The notes under the pieces: model-generated
Seen by the model: only the letters and a program-made list of their open reading frames with translations
Told to the model about the DNA's origin: nothing
Database searches by the model: none
Program-made: the position numbers and the translations under genes
Shown: piece by piece, positions 1 to 7,935 of the stretch
Position numbering within the stretch: the stretch's first letter is position 1
Layout: every line of letters begins with the position of its first letter
Assembly: GCA_018432935.1 (NCBI GenBank)
Contig: JAHDSF010000006.1
Coordinates: 186,001 to 250,000 of the forward strand
DNA: 64,000 nt
From: Rhodospirillales bacterium
GTDB taxonomy: Bacteria; Pseudomonadota; Alphaproteobacteria; Rhodospirillales; Shumkoniaceae
Direction: 5' to 3'

Positions 1-308
1 TAACCCTGACCCATCACCTGGTCGACAGCGTGTGGGTGACGATCAACGAGCAGAAGTGGCAATCCCTTTCCGCGAGCCAGAAGGCCTGGGTGATGGAAGG
101 CGTCAAGGCGGGGATCAAGTACTGCGACGAGACCAATCTCAAGGCCGAAGCCGAGCTCGTCCAGTTCTTCAAGAACGCCGGCCTAAAGGTATATGAGGCG
201 GACGTCGACGCGTTCAGAAAGCACGTTCTGGACCAGTACCTCCAGTCGGACTTTGCCAAGTCGTGGGATATGGAAATGTTCAAAAAAGTCGAGGCGCTCG
301 CCAAGTAG
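1..308 (+). CDS. TRAP transporter substrate-binding protein, DctP family (5' truncated)
   Basis: This is the C-terminal ~100 residues of a gene that begins left of the window; the frame is open from base 3 with no start of its own. It encodes the periplasmic ligand-binding subunit of a TRAP transporter, which hands an organic acid or similar solute to the membrane subunits. The visible part has the helical C-terminal segment of DctP proteins (a stretch about working residues, KAWVMEGVKAG, then a long charged helix ending MFKKVEALAK). The next two genes are the small and large TRAP membrane subunits, which supports the assignment more than the fragment alone. The ligand cannot be read from this fragment. 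A terminator-like hairpin follows the stop codon. Confidence 0.8.
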   Translation, partial: TLTHHLVDSVWVTINEQKWQSLSASQKAWVMEGVKAGIKYCDETNLKAEAELVQFFKNAGLKVYEADVDAFRKHVLDQYLQSDFAKSWDMEMFKKVEALAK

Positions 309-328
309 CTTGTGGCAAAGGCATCTTG

Positions 329-363
329 CGGGAACGTCGTCGAAAACCGGCGTTCCCGTTTTT
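329..363 (+). terminator. Hairpin with T-run between the TRAP binding-protein and membrane-subunit genes
   Basis: A perfect 8-bp stem, CGGGAACG (329-336) against CGTTCCCG (351-358), with a 14-nt loop, is followed by five T (359-363). It looks like an intrinsic terminator lying inside the operon. A partial terminator or RNA-stabilising hairpin here would give more binding protein than membrane subunits, which is common in transport operons. The structure is seen; the role is inferred. Confidence 0.6.
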
Positions 364-385
364 GGAACCGAGCGCGGCATCATTG

Positions 386-871
386 ATGAAATACCTCATC
401 AGGATTTTCAGAGACGTCTTGGAACTCTATGTTCCAATACTTGCTTTTGTCGTCATGTTTTCATGCTTCGTTCTGCAAGTATTCTTCCGGTATGTGTTGC
501 GCAACCCGTTGCCATGGACCCAGGAAATCATCGTCGTCGCGTTCGTATGGATCGTGATGTTCGGATCCTGCTACACGATGCGAGGAAGATGGCACGTGAA
601 ATTCACATTGGTGTACGACAATCTGAGCCCTCGCATGGCAGCCACCACTCGAATGATCGGGAACATCCTGATCGTCGCGACTCTCGCATGTCTTCTGATG
701 CCGTCGTACAACTACGCCATCTTTCAGGAATTCCAGAAGACGGCGATAGTAAGAATTCCATATACGGTCTTGTTCATGCCGTTCGTGTACTTCTCGGCGT
801 CTATGATTTTCTACACATTATGCGAGATTGCTGAAGATTTTAGGGTTCTTCTTGGAAGACAAAAGGCATAG
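386..871 (+). CDS. dctQ: TRAP transporter small permease subunit, DctQ family
   Basis: This 161-residue inner-membrane protein is the small subunit of a TRAP transporter. It has about four hydrophobic segments (roughly residues 13-33, 45-62, 88-108 and 128-148). The family hallmark appears between the first two: VFFRYVLRNPLPWTQE, close to the usual R-Y-x-x-x-x-P-x-x-W-x-E-E pattern. The frame stays open upstream of 386, but ATG 386 gives a normal N-terminus directly before the first membrane segment. It lies between the binding-protein gene and the large permease gene, 19 nt before the latter. Substrate is unknown. Confidence 0.88.
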   Translation: MKYLIRIFRDVLELYVPILAFVVMFSCFVLQVFFRYVLRNPLPWTQEIIVVAFVWIVMFGSCYTMRGRWHVKFTLVYDNLSPRMAATTRMIGNILIVATLACLLMPSYNYAIFQEFQKTAIVRIPYTVLFMPFVYFSASMIFYTLCEIAEDFRVLLGRQKA

Positions 872-890
872 CCCCCCACTCCGAGGCTAG

Positions 891-2183
891 GTGATGAATA
901 GTGCACTGATTGCTGCATCGGTCGTATTCGTCTTAATTTTTATTCTGCGCATGCCCGTGGCGTTGGGCATGATCGCATCGGCTGTGAGCTACTTCCTGAT
1001 CAAGGGAGGGGATCTTTCGATAGTGACCAATCATGTTGTCAATACGTATTATACAAACTACGTAATTATTGCAGTTCCGTTATTCATTTTTACAGCAAAT
1101 GTCATGAATTCTGGTGCTGTCACATCAATTATTTTCAGGTTTGCCAATGGTCTTTGCGGCGGTGCACGTGGCGCCCTCGGCCACGTCAACATCCTGGCGT
1201 CGCTCATCTTTGCCGGCATGACGGGATCGGCGCTTGCCGACGCCGCCGGTCTGGGCAAGATCGAAATTCAGGCGATGAACGAATCCGGTTTCGATCCTCC
1301 GTTTTCCTGTTGTATTACGGCGGCATCCGCGACAATAGGACCGATTTTCCCACCGAGCATTCCTCTTGTCATTTATGCGATGCTCTCTGGAACATCGGTC
1401 GGCGCATTATTTCTCGGGGGGATGGTTCCGGCGATCCTGCTATCCATCGCCTTGATGATCTACGTGGCCTTGATATCGCGGAAGCGCAACTATCCGCGCG
1501 GCGAAAGGATTGAGCTCAAGGCGTTTGCGATTTTCACGCTGAGGGCGATTCCCGCTCTTCTCACGCCCGTCATCCTTCTCACCGGGATCTACACCGGCGT
1601 GGTGACTCCGACTGAGGCGGGAGCCATCGCCGGGCTTTACGCGGTCATCATCTCGGTCTTTGCGTATAGGGCCTTTGGGCCCAAGCAGTTGCTGGGAGTT
1701 CTCACGGATTCGGTTCGCGAGATCGGTGCGACCAGCATCATCATCGGCGCGGCGTCGGTGATCTCGTTCATCGTGGCGCGTGAGCAGATTGCTGCGGATC
1801 TTGGCGAATGGATCTTGGGCATATCAAAGGACCCATACTTCTTCCTTTTGTTGGTGAACGTATCGATTCTGTTGCTTGGGATGTTCGTCGATACGTCGAC
1901 CATTCAACTCATATTCGTCCCGATCCTTCTGCCTATTGCGAATGCACTTGGCATCGATCTTGTTCATTTTGGTCTTGTCGTTACGTTCAACATGATGGTG
2001 GGTCTTTCGACTCCGCCGTTTGGCATGCTCTTGTTTATCACGTCCGGCATATCCGGGACGCCGCTGAGCGACATCGTTCGCGAGATCGCATGGCCGATCG
2101 TGGCCATGATCGTCGTGCTCGTGGTGATCACGTACCTGCCGGGGACGGTGCTCTTCTTGCCGCGCAGCTTGGGGCTGATGTGA
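891..2183 (+). CDS. dctM: TRAP transporter large permease subunit, DctM family
   Basis: This 430-residue polytopic inner-membrane protein is the ion-coupled transport subunit of the TRAP system. It is the usual length for DctM and carries family signatures: a GMTGSALADAAGLG stretch near residue 110, IGPIFPPSIPLVIYA near residue 150, and a C-terminal repeat with GLSTPPFGMLLF. GTG 891 and ATG 894 are adjacent possible starts. The stop codon lies about 60 nt before the aldolase start, and an alternative GTG start of that aldolase (2180) would overlap this stop, so the aldolase is probably co-transcribed. The substrate is likely a carboxylate or aldonate, judging only by the enzyme neighbour. Confidence 0.9.
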   Translation: MMNSALIAASVVFVLIFILRMPVALGMIASAVSYFLIKGGDLSIVTNHVVNTYYTNYVIIAVPLFIFTANVMNSGAVTSIIFRFANGLCGGARGALGHVNILASLIFAGMTGSALADAAGLGKIEIQAMNESGFDPPFSCCITAASATIGPIFPPSIPLVIYAMLSGTSVGALFLGGMVPAILLSIALMIYVALISRKRNYPRGERIELKAFAIFTLRAIPALLTPVILLTGIYTGVVTPTEAGAIAGLYAVIISVFAYRAFGPKQLLGVLTDSVREIGATSIIIGAASVISFIVAREQIAADLGEWILGISKDPYFFLLLVNVSILLLGMFVDTSTIQLIFVPILLPIANALGIDLVHFGLVVTFNMMVGLSTPPFGMLLFITSGISGTPLSDIVREIAWPIVAMIVVLVVITYLPGTVLFLPRSLGLM

Positions 2184-2242
2184 GCAAGAAGGAAACATCA
2201 GAGGTGACGGGGGCGGGGGCTTCCGGGAAGGGTTTCAAGATC

Positions 2243-3016
2243 ATGGATAGGGCTCGGGGCCTTCTGGCCAAGTTCCAGAACGGCGAAATGGCGATCGGAG
2301 GGCATGTCTTCCTGACGGACCCGTCGATTTCCGAGGCGATGGCGTCGTTCGGGTATGATTTCGTGTGGATCGATGCGGAACATGGTCCCTTCGACAAGGA
2401 ACGTCTGCTTGCGCACATCGTTTTCGCGAACGCAGGAGGATCTGCCGCGATCGTGCGAGTCGTGTCGAACGATGCCGCTGTGATCAAGCCGGTTCTGGAG
2501 ATGGGGCCCGACGGCATCATCATCCCGATGGTATGCAGCAGGAAGGAGGCGGAACAGGCCGTTGCGGCCTGCCGCTATCCGCCAAGGGGGGTGCGCGGTT
2601 TCGGGCCCCGGCGCGCGAACAAGTACGGGGTGATCTCCTCCGCCGAATACTTGGCGAAAGCGGATTCTTCCTTTCTCAGGATGGTGCAGATCGAACACGT
2701 CGAGGCGGTGCGGAACATCGATGGGATTCTTTCGGTTGCCGGGATCGATGCGGTGATCATCGGACCGAACGACCTCTCCGCCTCGATGGGACGTCTCGGC
2801 GACGCCTCTCACCCCGACGTGCTTGCGCTCTGCGACACCGTGATTGCCCGCAGCAACGCGGCCGGCAAGCCGTGTGGCGTGTCGATCGGTCCGGCCGACC
2901 GGGAGAACATCAGGCTCTGGATGGGAAAGGGCATCGACTTCATTTCCTGCGGCGACGACATTAGCTACCTTGCGATGGGAGCCGCGAGCACGCTTCAGTA
3001 CATCCGCAGCTGCTAA
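2243..3016 (+). CDS. HpcH/HpaI-family aldolase (2-oxo-3-deoxy acid aldolase-like)
   Basis: This is a 257-residue class II (metal-dependent) aldolase of the HpcH/HpaI family, which cleaves 2-keto-3-deoxy sugar acids or 4-hydroxy-2-oxo acids to pyruvate plus an aldehyde. Motifs seen: DFVWIDAEHGPFD near residue 36, IIIPMVCSRKEAEQAV near 92, YPPRGVRGFG near 112, VQIEHVEAV (metal-binding Glu) near 151, and IGPNDLSASMG (metal-binding Asp) near 173. ATG 2243 is chosen because the N-terminus then matches the family and a GGGAAGGG sits about 10 nt upstream. GTG 2180, overlapping the dctM stop, is an alternative that adds 21 low-complexity residues. It sits at the end of a TRAP operon, so it probably acts on the imported compound or a product of it. 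The exact substrate is unknown. Confidence 0.85.
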   Translation: MDRARGLLAKFQNGEMAIGGHVFLTDPSISEAMASFGYDFVWIDAEHGPFDKERLLAHIVFANAGGSAAIVRVVSNDAAVIKPVLEMGPDGIIIPMVCSRKEAEQAVAACRYPPRGVRGFGPRRANKYGVISSAEYLAKADSSFLRMVQIEHVEAVRNIDGILSVAGIDAVIIGPNDLSASMGRLGDASHPDVLALCDTVIARSNAAGKPCGVSIGPADRENIRLWMGKGIDFISCGDDISYLAMGAASTLQYIRSC

Positions 3017-3109
3017 CCGGGGCCGCCCAGGACACGCCATCTGTCGTTGATCGGCCGCATGCGCAAAGCGACGGCGCAAGTCCTCAAACGAAGTCTGCCG
3101 AATGCGGAC

Positions 3110-4882
3110 CTACCGCAGCGGCCAAACGATCGGGATCAGGATGGTGCCGACGACGATGACGATGATCGACAGTGGCAGGCCGAGCTTCCAGTAGTCGCCG
3201 AAGCGGTAGCCGCCGGGACCCATCACCAGGGTGTTGCACTGGTGGCCGATCGGGGTCAGGAAGTCGCAGGCGGCGCCGATCGCCACCGCCATCAGGAACG
3301 GCTCGGCGCTGAGACCGAGCTGGATGGCCAGGCTGGCCGCCACCGGTCCCATGATCAGCGCGGTGGCGGCGTTGTTGAGGAACGGGGTGAGCGCCATTGC
3401 CGCCACCAGGACCATCGTCATCGCCCCCACCGGCGGCAGGGCGCCGGCGGCGACCGCCAGGCCGCGCGCGATCAGCTCGGCGCCTCCGGTGGCGCTGATC
3501 GCGTCGCTGATCGGGATCAGGCAGGCGAGCAGCACCAGGATCGGCAGGTCGAGGGCGTTGTAGGCTTCCTCCAGGCTGAGGATCCGCAGGGCGACCGTCA
3601 GCACGGCGGCGCCGAAGAACGCGACCGTCACCGGCACCACCTCGAAGGCGACCAGCAGCATGGCAATCCCGACCAAACCCAGCGGCAGGTATTCCTGCGG
3701 CCGGCGCCCGAGGCCAGTCGCGCGGTTGACCAGGGGCAGGCAGCCGAGCGTCTTCATGCTCTCCAGGACTTCTTCGGAATCCCCCTGCAGGACCAGCACG
3801 TCGCCGGGGCGGAAGCGGACGTGGCGCAGGTGGGTGCGGATGTCCTGGCCGCGGCGGCTGATCGCCAGCAGGCTGAGGCCGTAATGGGTGCGCAACCGCA
3901 ACTCGGCGGCCGACGAGCCGACCATCCGCGAATCCCCCATCACCACCGCCTCGACCACGCTGATGTGCTCCGGCGCCTCATGGGCGGTCTCGCTGCCGCC
4001 GATCTCCAGCTTCGCCGCCTCGACGATCCGCCGCAGCGCCGGCGCGTCGCCCTGGATGACCAGCAGGTCGTCGGCGAACAGCACCCAGTGCTCGGCCGGC
4101 ACGTAGCGCGTCTCGCCGTTGTCGCGGACCACCGCGGTGACCGCGATCTCGCCGTCGCTGAGGGCCTCGAGGTCGGCAACCGTCTTGTCGGCGATCGGGG
4201 AAGCGGCGGGCAGCCGCGCCTCGAACACATAAGGCTCGATCTTGAACGCTTCCTCGGCGGAAGCCCGGCCGCGGCGATCGCCCGGCAGCAGGCGCCAGCC
4301 GATCGCCAGGAAGACGAGGCCGGCCGCCATGATGCCGAGGCCGACCGGCGTGAAATCGAACATGCGGAAGGGCTGCCCCAGGATCTCGTCGCGCACCCGC
4401 GCCACCAGGATGTTGGGCGAGGTACCGATCAGCGTCACCACGCCGCCGATCAGCGAGCCGAAGGCCATCGGCATCAGGAGCTTCGAGACCGAGGTGCCGG
4501 TCCGCTGCGCGACCTGAACCGCGATCGGCACGAAGATGGCCAGTGCGCCGATGTTCTTCATGAACGATGACAGCACGGTGACGCAGACGGTCAGCACCAC
4601 CACCTGCCGCCCCGTGGTCAGCATCAACGGCTGCAGGCGGCGGACCATGCGCTCGATCACCGTCGACTTGCCGATGCTGGCGCTGACCACCAGCGCCGAG
4701 GCGACGATGATCACCACCTGGTCGGCGAAGCCCGTGAAGGCCTTCTCGGCAGGCACCACCCCGCAGGCGATGGCGACCACCAGGCCGAGCATCGCCACCA
4801 GGTCGTAGCGGAGGCGGTTCCAGATGAACATCGCCATTATGCCCACGATGATGACAAAGGTGATCGCGATCTCGATCGTCAC
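3110..4882 (-). CDS. SLC13-family permease with two RCK_C (TrkA-C) domains
   Basis: This 590-residue inner-membrane protein belongs to the divalent anion:Na+ symporter (SLC13/ArsB-like) superfamily. Two membrane halves surround a soluble part with two TrkA-C-like domains (about residues 205-280 and 300-375, each ending in a DDLLVIQGD or GDVLVLQGD strand). Transport-half motifs are GGVVTLIGTSPNI near residue 145 and GHQCNTLVMG near the C-terminus. Such proteins carry sulfate, dicarboxylates or other anions; the ligand is not decidable here. The start is GTG 4882. An MgtC-like gene lies 90 nt upstream on the same strand. A related gene begins at 62450. Confidence 0.85.
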   Translation of the reverse strand: MTIEIAITFVIIVGIMAMFIWNRLRYDLVAMLGLVVAIACGVVPAEKAFTGFADQVVIIVASALVVSASIGKSTVIERMVRRLQPLMLTTGRQVVVLTVCVTVLSSFMKNIGALAIFVPIAVQVAQRTGTSVSKLLMPMAFGSLIGGVVTLIGTSPNILVARVRDEILGQPFRMFDFTPVGLGIMAAGLVFLAIGWRLLPGDRRGRASAEEAFKIEPYVFEARLPAASPIADKTVADLEALSDGEIAVTAVVRDNGETRYVPAEHWVLFADDLLVIQGDAPALRRIVEAAKLEIGGSETAHEAPEHISVVEAVVMGDSRMVGSSAAELRLRTHYGLSLLAISRRGQDIRTHLRHVRFRPGDVLVLQGDSEEVLESMKTLGCLPLVNRATGLGRRPQEYLPLGLVGIAMLLVAFEVVPVTVAFFGAAVLTVALRILSLEEAYNALDLPILVLLACLIPISDAISATGGAELIARGLAVAAGALPPVGAMTMVLVAAMALTPFLNNAATALIMGPVAASLAIQLGLSAEPFLMAVAIGAACDFLTPIGHQCNTLVMGPGGYRFGDYWKLGLPLSIIVIVVGTILIPIVWPLR

Positions 4883-4898
4883 GGGGGGCCCTCACGCC

Positions 4899-4932
4899 AA
4901 TGCCGCGGATGGGGGAATGCCGCGGATGGGGG
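4899..4932. repeat. Two direct 17-bp tandem copies between the MgtC-like and SLC13 genes
   Basis: AATGCCGCGGATGGGGG occurs twice without a gap (4899-4915 and 4916-4932). It lies in the 89-nt spacer between two minus-strand genes, just upstream of the SLC13 start. It looks like a recent slippage duplication, with no evident function. Confidence 0.85.
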
Positions 4933-4971
4933 GACGCCACAAGCGCGTGCGATATTCCGCAGGCAGGTCGT

Positions 4972-5442
4972 TTAGCCGCTGTCGCGGCCCGACAGGAAGG
5001 CGCGCTCGACGAAGCGCATCAGGGTGAGGATGACGAGGGTCAGCACGAATGCAGCGGTGGCCAGCTTGAACAGGCCGGCGCCGCAGGTCAGCCCGATGGC
5101 CCCGGCGAGCCACACGTTGGCCGCCGTTGTCAGGTGGCGGACGTCGTTGTCCGCGCCGCGGATGATCACGCCGGCGCCGAGGAAGCCGATGGCCGCGATC
5201 ACGCCCTCCACGGCGCGAAGCGGGTCGGCGTTGGTGTCGGGGTGCTGCGCCACCAGGTCATCGTAGAGGCCGAGCGCCGCCAGCGTGGTGGTGGCGGCGC
5301 CCAGGGTGACCAGCATGTGGGTGCGCAGCCCGGCCGGCTTGCCCATCAGTTCCCGTTCCAGCCCCAGGACCAGCCCGAACAAAGTCGCCAGGCCGAGCCG
5401 CACCGCGATGTCGAACAGCGTCTCGTCGAAGATATCAGGCAT
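4972..5442 (-). CDS. MgtC/SapB-family membrane protein
   Basis: This 156-residue inner-membrane protein has about four to five hydrophobic segments. It carries the MgtC-domain pattern: GLVLGLERELMGKPAGLRTHMLV near residues 23-45, then IAAIGFLGAGVIIRG near 85-100 and TTAANVWLAGAIGL near 105. It stops after the membrane domain and lacks the C-terminal ACT-like domain of Salmonella MgtC, as most environmental family members do. Roles described for the family include Mg2+ or acid stress and control of membrane ATPase; none can be assigned here. The start ATG 5442 has only a weak ribosome-binding site. It precedes the SLC13 gene on the same strand and may be co-transcribed with it. Confidence 0.85.
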   Translation of the reverse strand: MPDIFDETLFDIAVRLGLATLFGLVLGLERELMGKPAGLRTHMLVTLGAATTTLAALGLYDDLVAQHPDTNADPLRAVEGVIAAIGFLGAGVIIRGADNDVRHLTTAANVWLAGAIGLTCGAGLFKLATAAFVLTLVILTLMRFVERAFLSGRDSG

Positions 5443-5554
5443 TTCCAGCAGATGGGGTCTGGCCCGTCCGTCGGGAACCCGGCGGGGACGAAGGAATAGG
5501 GGGATTGTCCTAGCCGTCCATCAGGCACCTTGAAATCGCTCGCCGGAGGAAGAC

Positions 5555-5797
5555 ATGACCGTCCTCGCCAAGCTCTCCCTCGTCGCCGCCGCCCTGGTGG
5601 TCGCCGGCTGCGAGACGCCCCGCAGGGTCGACGTTTCCGAGCCCACGGTGACCTACCGTTACGAGGCCGGAGAATCCGATCTCGCCATGCGCAACGCCGC
5701 CGAGTACTGCGCGGATCGCTACGACAGCCGCGCCTCTTTGCGGTCACGGCGGGTCGACGGCGACACCTATACCGCGACGTTCGAATGCGTGCGCTGA
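5555..5797 (+). CDS. Small putative lipoprotein
   Basis: This is an 80-residue protein with a lipoprotein signal: a short basic N-terminus, a hydrophobic core, and a lipobox LVVAGC at about residues 14-19, so the mature form would be lipid-anchored and only ~62 residues long. The mature part has two further cysteines (AAEYCAD and the final FECVR) that could form a disulfide, and is polar without known motifs. A good ribosome-binding site (GGAGGA, 5545-5550) lies 4 nt before ATG 5555. It is transcribed divergently from the MgtC-like gene. The function is not recognised. Confidence 0.75.
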   Translation: MTVLAKLSLVAAALVVAGCETPRRVDVSEPTVTYRYEAGESDLAMRNAAEYCADRYDSRASLRSRRVDGDTYTATFECVR

Positions 5798-6004
5798 CGG
5801 GGCCCTGATCCTGGGCCTGTCGCAGGACGCGGCTCCGATCTTGCCTCGGCGATCGCGGCCACCGGGCGCGGATCTTCGCCGCCTGGAAATGCCCATTGCC
5901 AATGAACCGTCCGGTTACTAGTTTACGGGAAGTGGCGGCGGCCGGTAGTGTATGCATGGGGTTCCGCCGCGCGAGGCGGTGATTTGATGGGGGATTGAAC
6001 GGGA

Positions 6005-6835
6005 ATGGGCAGCAACGCGTATCCGCTTTCCATCAACCAGGTGACGATGCGGGATCGCTGGTCCCTGCGGCAGGCGGTCGAAGGGTGCGCCCGCCATGGC
6101 GTGCGCGGCATCGCCACCTGGCGCGACAAGCTCCAGGAATGCGGGATCCAGGAAGGCGCCAGAATCATCGCCGACCACGGCTTGACGGTGACCGGCCATC
6201 TGCGGGCGGGGATGTTCCCGGCCGCGACTCCGGAAGGCCGGCGCAAGGCGATCGACGACAACAAGCGGGCGATCGACGAGGCGGCGGCAATCAAGGCCCA
6301 GTGCCTGGTGCTGCTGGGCGGCGGCATTCCCGAAGGCTCGAAGGACCTCGCAGGGACCCGCCGCATGTTCGTCGACGGCCTGGGCGAGGTGCTTCCCTAC
6401 GCCCGCGCCGCCGGGGTGAAGATGGCGATCGAGCCCCTGCACCCGATGTACGCGGCCGACCGCAACTGCATCAACTTGTTGTCCCAGGCCAACGACATCT
6501 GCGACGAACTGGGCGAGGGCGTCGGCATCACCTACGACGTCTACCACCTGTGGTGGGACCCGAATCTGAAGGCGGAAACCGAGCGCGCCGGCAAGGTGCC
6601 CGGTCGCATCGTCGCGTTCCACGTCTGCGATTGGCTGGTGCCGACCAAGGACTTCCTGACCGACCGCGGCATGATGGGCGACGGCGTGATCGACATCCCC
6701 CTGATCCGCAGCTGGGTCGAAGAGACCGGCTACGACGGCTTCTGCGAGGTCGAGATCCTGTCCTCCCGCTGGTGGGCGGAAGACCCGGACAAGGTCATCG
6801 AGACGTGCATCGAGCGGTGCCGGACGGTCTGCTGA
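6005..6835 (+). CDS. Sugar phosphate isomerase/epimerase-like TIM-barrel protein
   Basis: This 276-residue protein has the xylose-isomerase-like TIM-barrel (AP_endonuc_2) pattern. Candidate metal or substrate ligands occur in order: MAIEPLHP near residue 142, YDVYHLWWDP near 178, AFHVCDW near 205 and CEVEIL near 247. Relatives include inosose isomerases/dehydratases, hydroxypyruvate isomerase and ketose epimerases. The reaction cannot be fixed from sequence alone. The gene ends one base before the GTG of zapE, so the two are probably translated from one transcript although their jobs appear unrelated. A 200-nt non-coding stretch (5798-6004) precedes it, in which I see nothing specific. Confidence 0.8.
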   Translation: MGSNAYPLSINQVTMRDRWSLRQAVEGCARHGVRGIATWRDKLQECGIQEGARIIADHGLTVTGHLRAGMFPAATPEGRRKAIDDNKRAIDEAAAIKAQCLVLLGGGIPEGSKDLAGTRRMFVDGLGEVLPYARAAGVKMAIEPLHPMYAADRNCINLLSQANDICDELGEGVGITYDVYHLWWDPNLKAETERAGKVPGRIVAFHVCDWLVPTKDFLTDRGMMGDGVIDIPLIRSWVEETGYDGFCEVEILSSRWWAEDPDKVIETCIERCRTVC

Positions 6836-6836
6836 C

Positions 6837-7931
6837 GTGACGTTCCCGCTGCCCTCCGACCAGGCCGTGCGGCGTGGCATCCGTGCCGACGCCGCGCAGG
6901 CCGAGGCGCTTGCCCGCCTCGACCGCCTGATCGGCGAGGCGTGGCAGCCCGAGCCTTCGCGCTGGACGCTGGGTCGCCGCAAGGCGGAGCAGGCCGGCCG
7001 GCGTGGCGTCTACCTGTGGGGACCTCCCGGGCGCGGCAAGACCCTGGTCATGGACTGCGCCTACGCGGCGGCGCCGGAGCCCAAGGCGCGGGTCCACTTC
7101 TTCGCCTTCTTCCGCGAGTTGTACCGCGACCTCCACACCCGCTTTCGCGGCAGCGCGGAACCCGCCAGGCTGGCGGTGCACGAGCGTTTCGCCGGCCGCA
7201 AGGTCGTCTGCTTCGACGAGTTCCACGTCCACGATATTGCCGACGCCATGCTCTTGCAGGCGTTCCTGGCCGAGATCGTCGCCTTGCCGGCGCGACTTGT
7301 CTTCACCTCGAACTACCCGCCGGGCGGCCTGCTCGACGATTCCCGTTTCCGGCAGCGGTTCGCCCAGGGGCTTTCCCTGCTCGAGACCCGGTTCGAGGTG
7401 ATCGGCGTCGACGGCGGGTTCGATTACCGGACTACCAGGGGACAAGGCGAGGGCGAGCTGTTCGTCCATCCGCTCGGCGAGGCAGCCGAGCGCCGCCTGC
7501 TGGCGCTGTTCCTGGAAGCCGAGCCGGGGATGCGGCTGCCGTTGCCGCCGGAGCCGCCGCTCGATCTCGGCGGGCGTCCGCTGGCGGTGACCGCGTGCGG
7601 CCGCCGCGCCGTGTGGACCTCGTTCGAAGCCCTGTGCGCCGAGGCCCGTTCCTCCGGCGACTACCTCGACCTTGCACTCCGCTTCGACACCGTGATCCTG
7701 TCAGGCGCGACGGCGCACGCGATGGCCCATCCGTGGACGGCGCAGCGTTTCGTCTGGCTGGTCGACATCCTCTACGACGCCGGGATCACCCTGGCGCTGT
7801 CGTCGGAACGGCCGATCGCCGAGCTGGTGGCGAACGCCGGCGCGGCCGCCGATCTCGGCCGACTCGCCAGCCGGCTTGCCGAGATGGCCTTATGGCGCGG
7901 ATCAGCCGCCGGCCACGCCCTCCGCGCCTAG
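6837..7931 (+). CDS. zapE: Cell division protein ZapE (AFG1-like ATPase)
   Basis: This 364-residue P-loop ATPase belongs to the AFG1/ZapE family. Family members act at the inner membrane; in E. coli ZapE joins the constricting Z-ring, and the mitochondrial relative handles misassembled proteins. Visible motifs: Walker A GPPGRGKT at residues 62-69, Walker B VVCFDEFHVHD near 122-132, and a sensor-1-like FTSNYPP near 155. The length is normal for the family. The start is GTG 6837, one base after the upstream stop. It lies over 20 kb from the dcw cluster. It converges on the MFS gene, with four bases between stop codons. Confidence 0.9.
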   Translation: MTFPLPSDQAVRRGIRADAAQAEALARLDRLIGEAWQPEPSRWTLGRRKAEQAGRRGVYLWGPPGRGKTLVMDCAYAAAPEPKARVHFFAFFRELYRDLHTRFRGSAEPARLAVHERFAGRKVVCFDEFHVHDIADAMLLQAFLAEIVALPARLVFTSNYPPGGLLDDSRFRQRFAQGLSLLETRFEVIGVDGGFDYRTTRGQGEGELFVHPLGEAAERRLLALFLEAEPGMRLPLPPEPPLDLGGRPLAVTACGRRAVWTSFEALCAEARSSGDYLDLALRFDTVILSGATAHAMAHPWTAQRFVWLVDILYDAGITLALSSERPIAELVANAGAAADLGRLASRLAEMALWRGSAAGHALRA

Positions 7932-7935
7932 ACGT

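Noticed and set aside
3047-4570. Long open frame (507 codons, plus strand) across the SLC13 gene
   Set aside because: It is antisense to a clear transporter gene; its translation is rich in His, Arg, Gln and Asp with no domain. Such frames arise from the G+C-rich codon pattern of the real gene.
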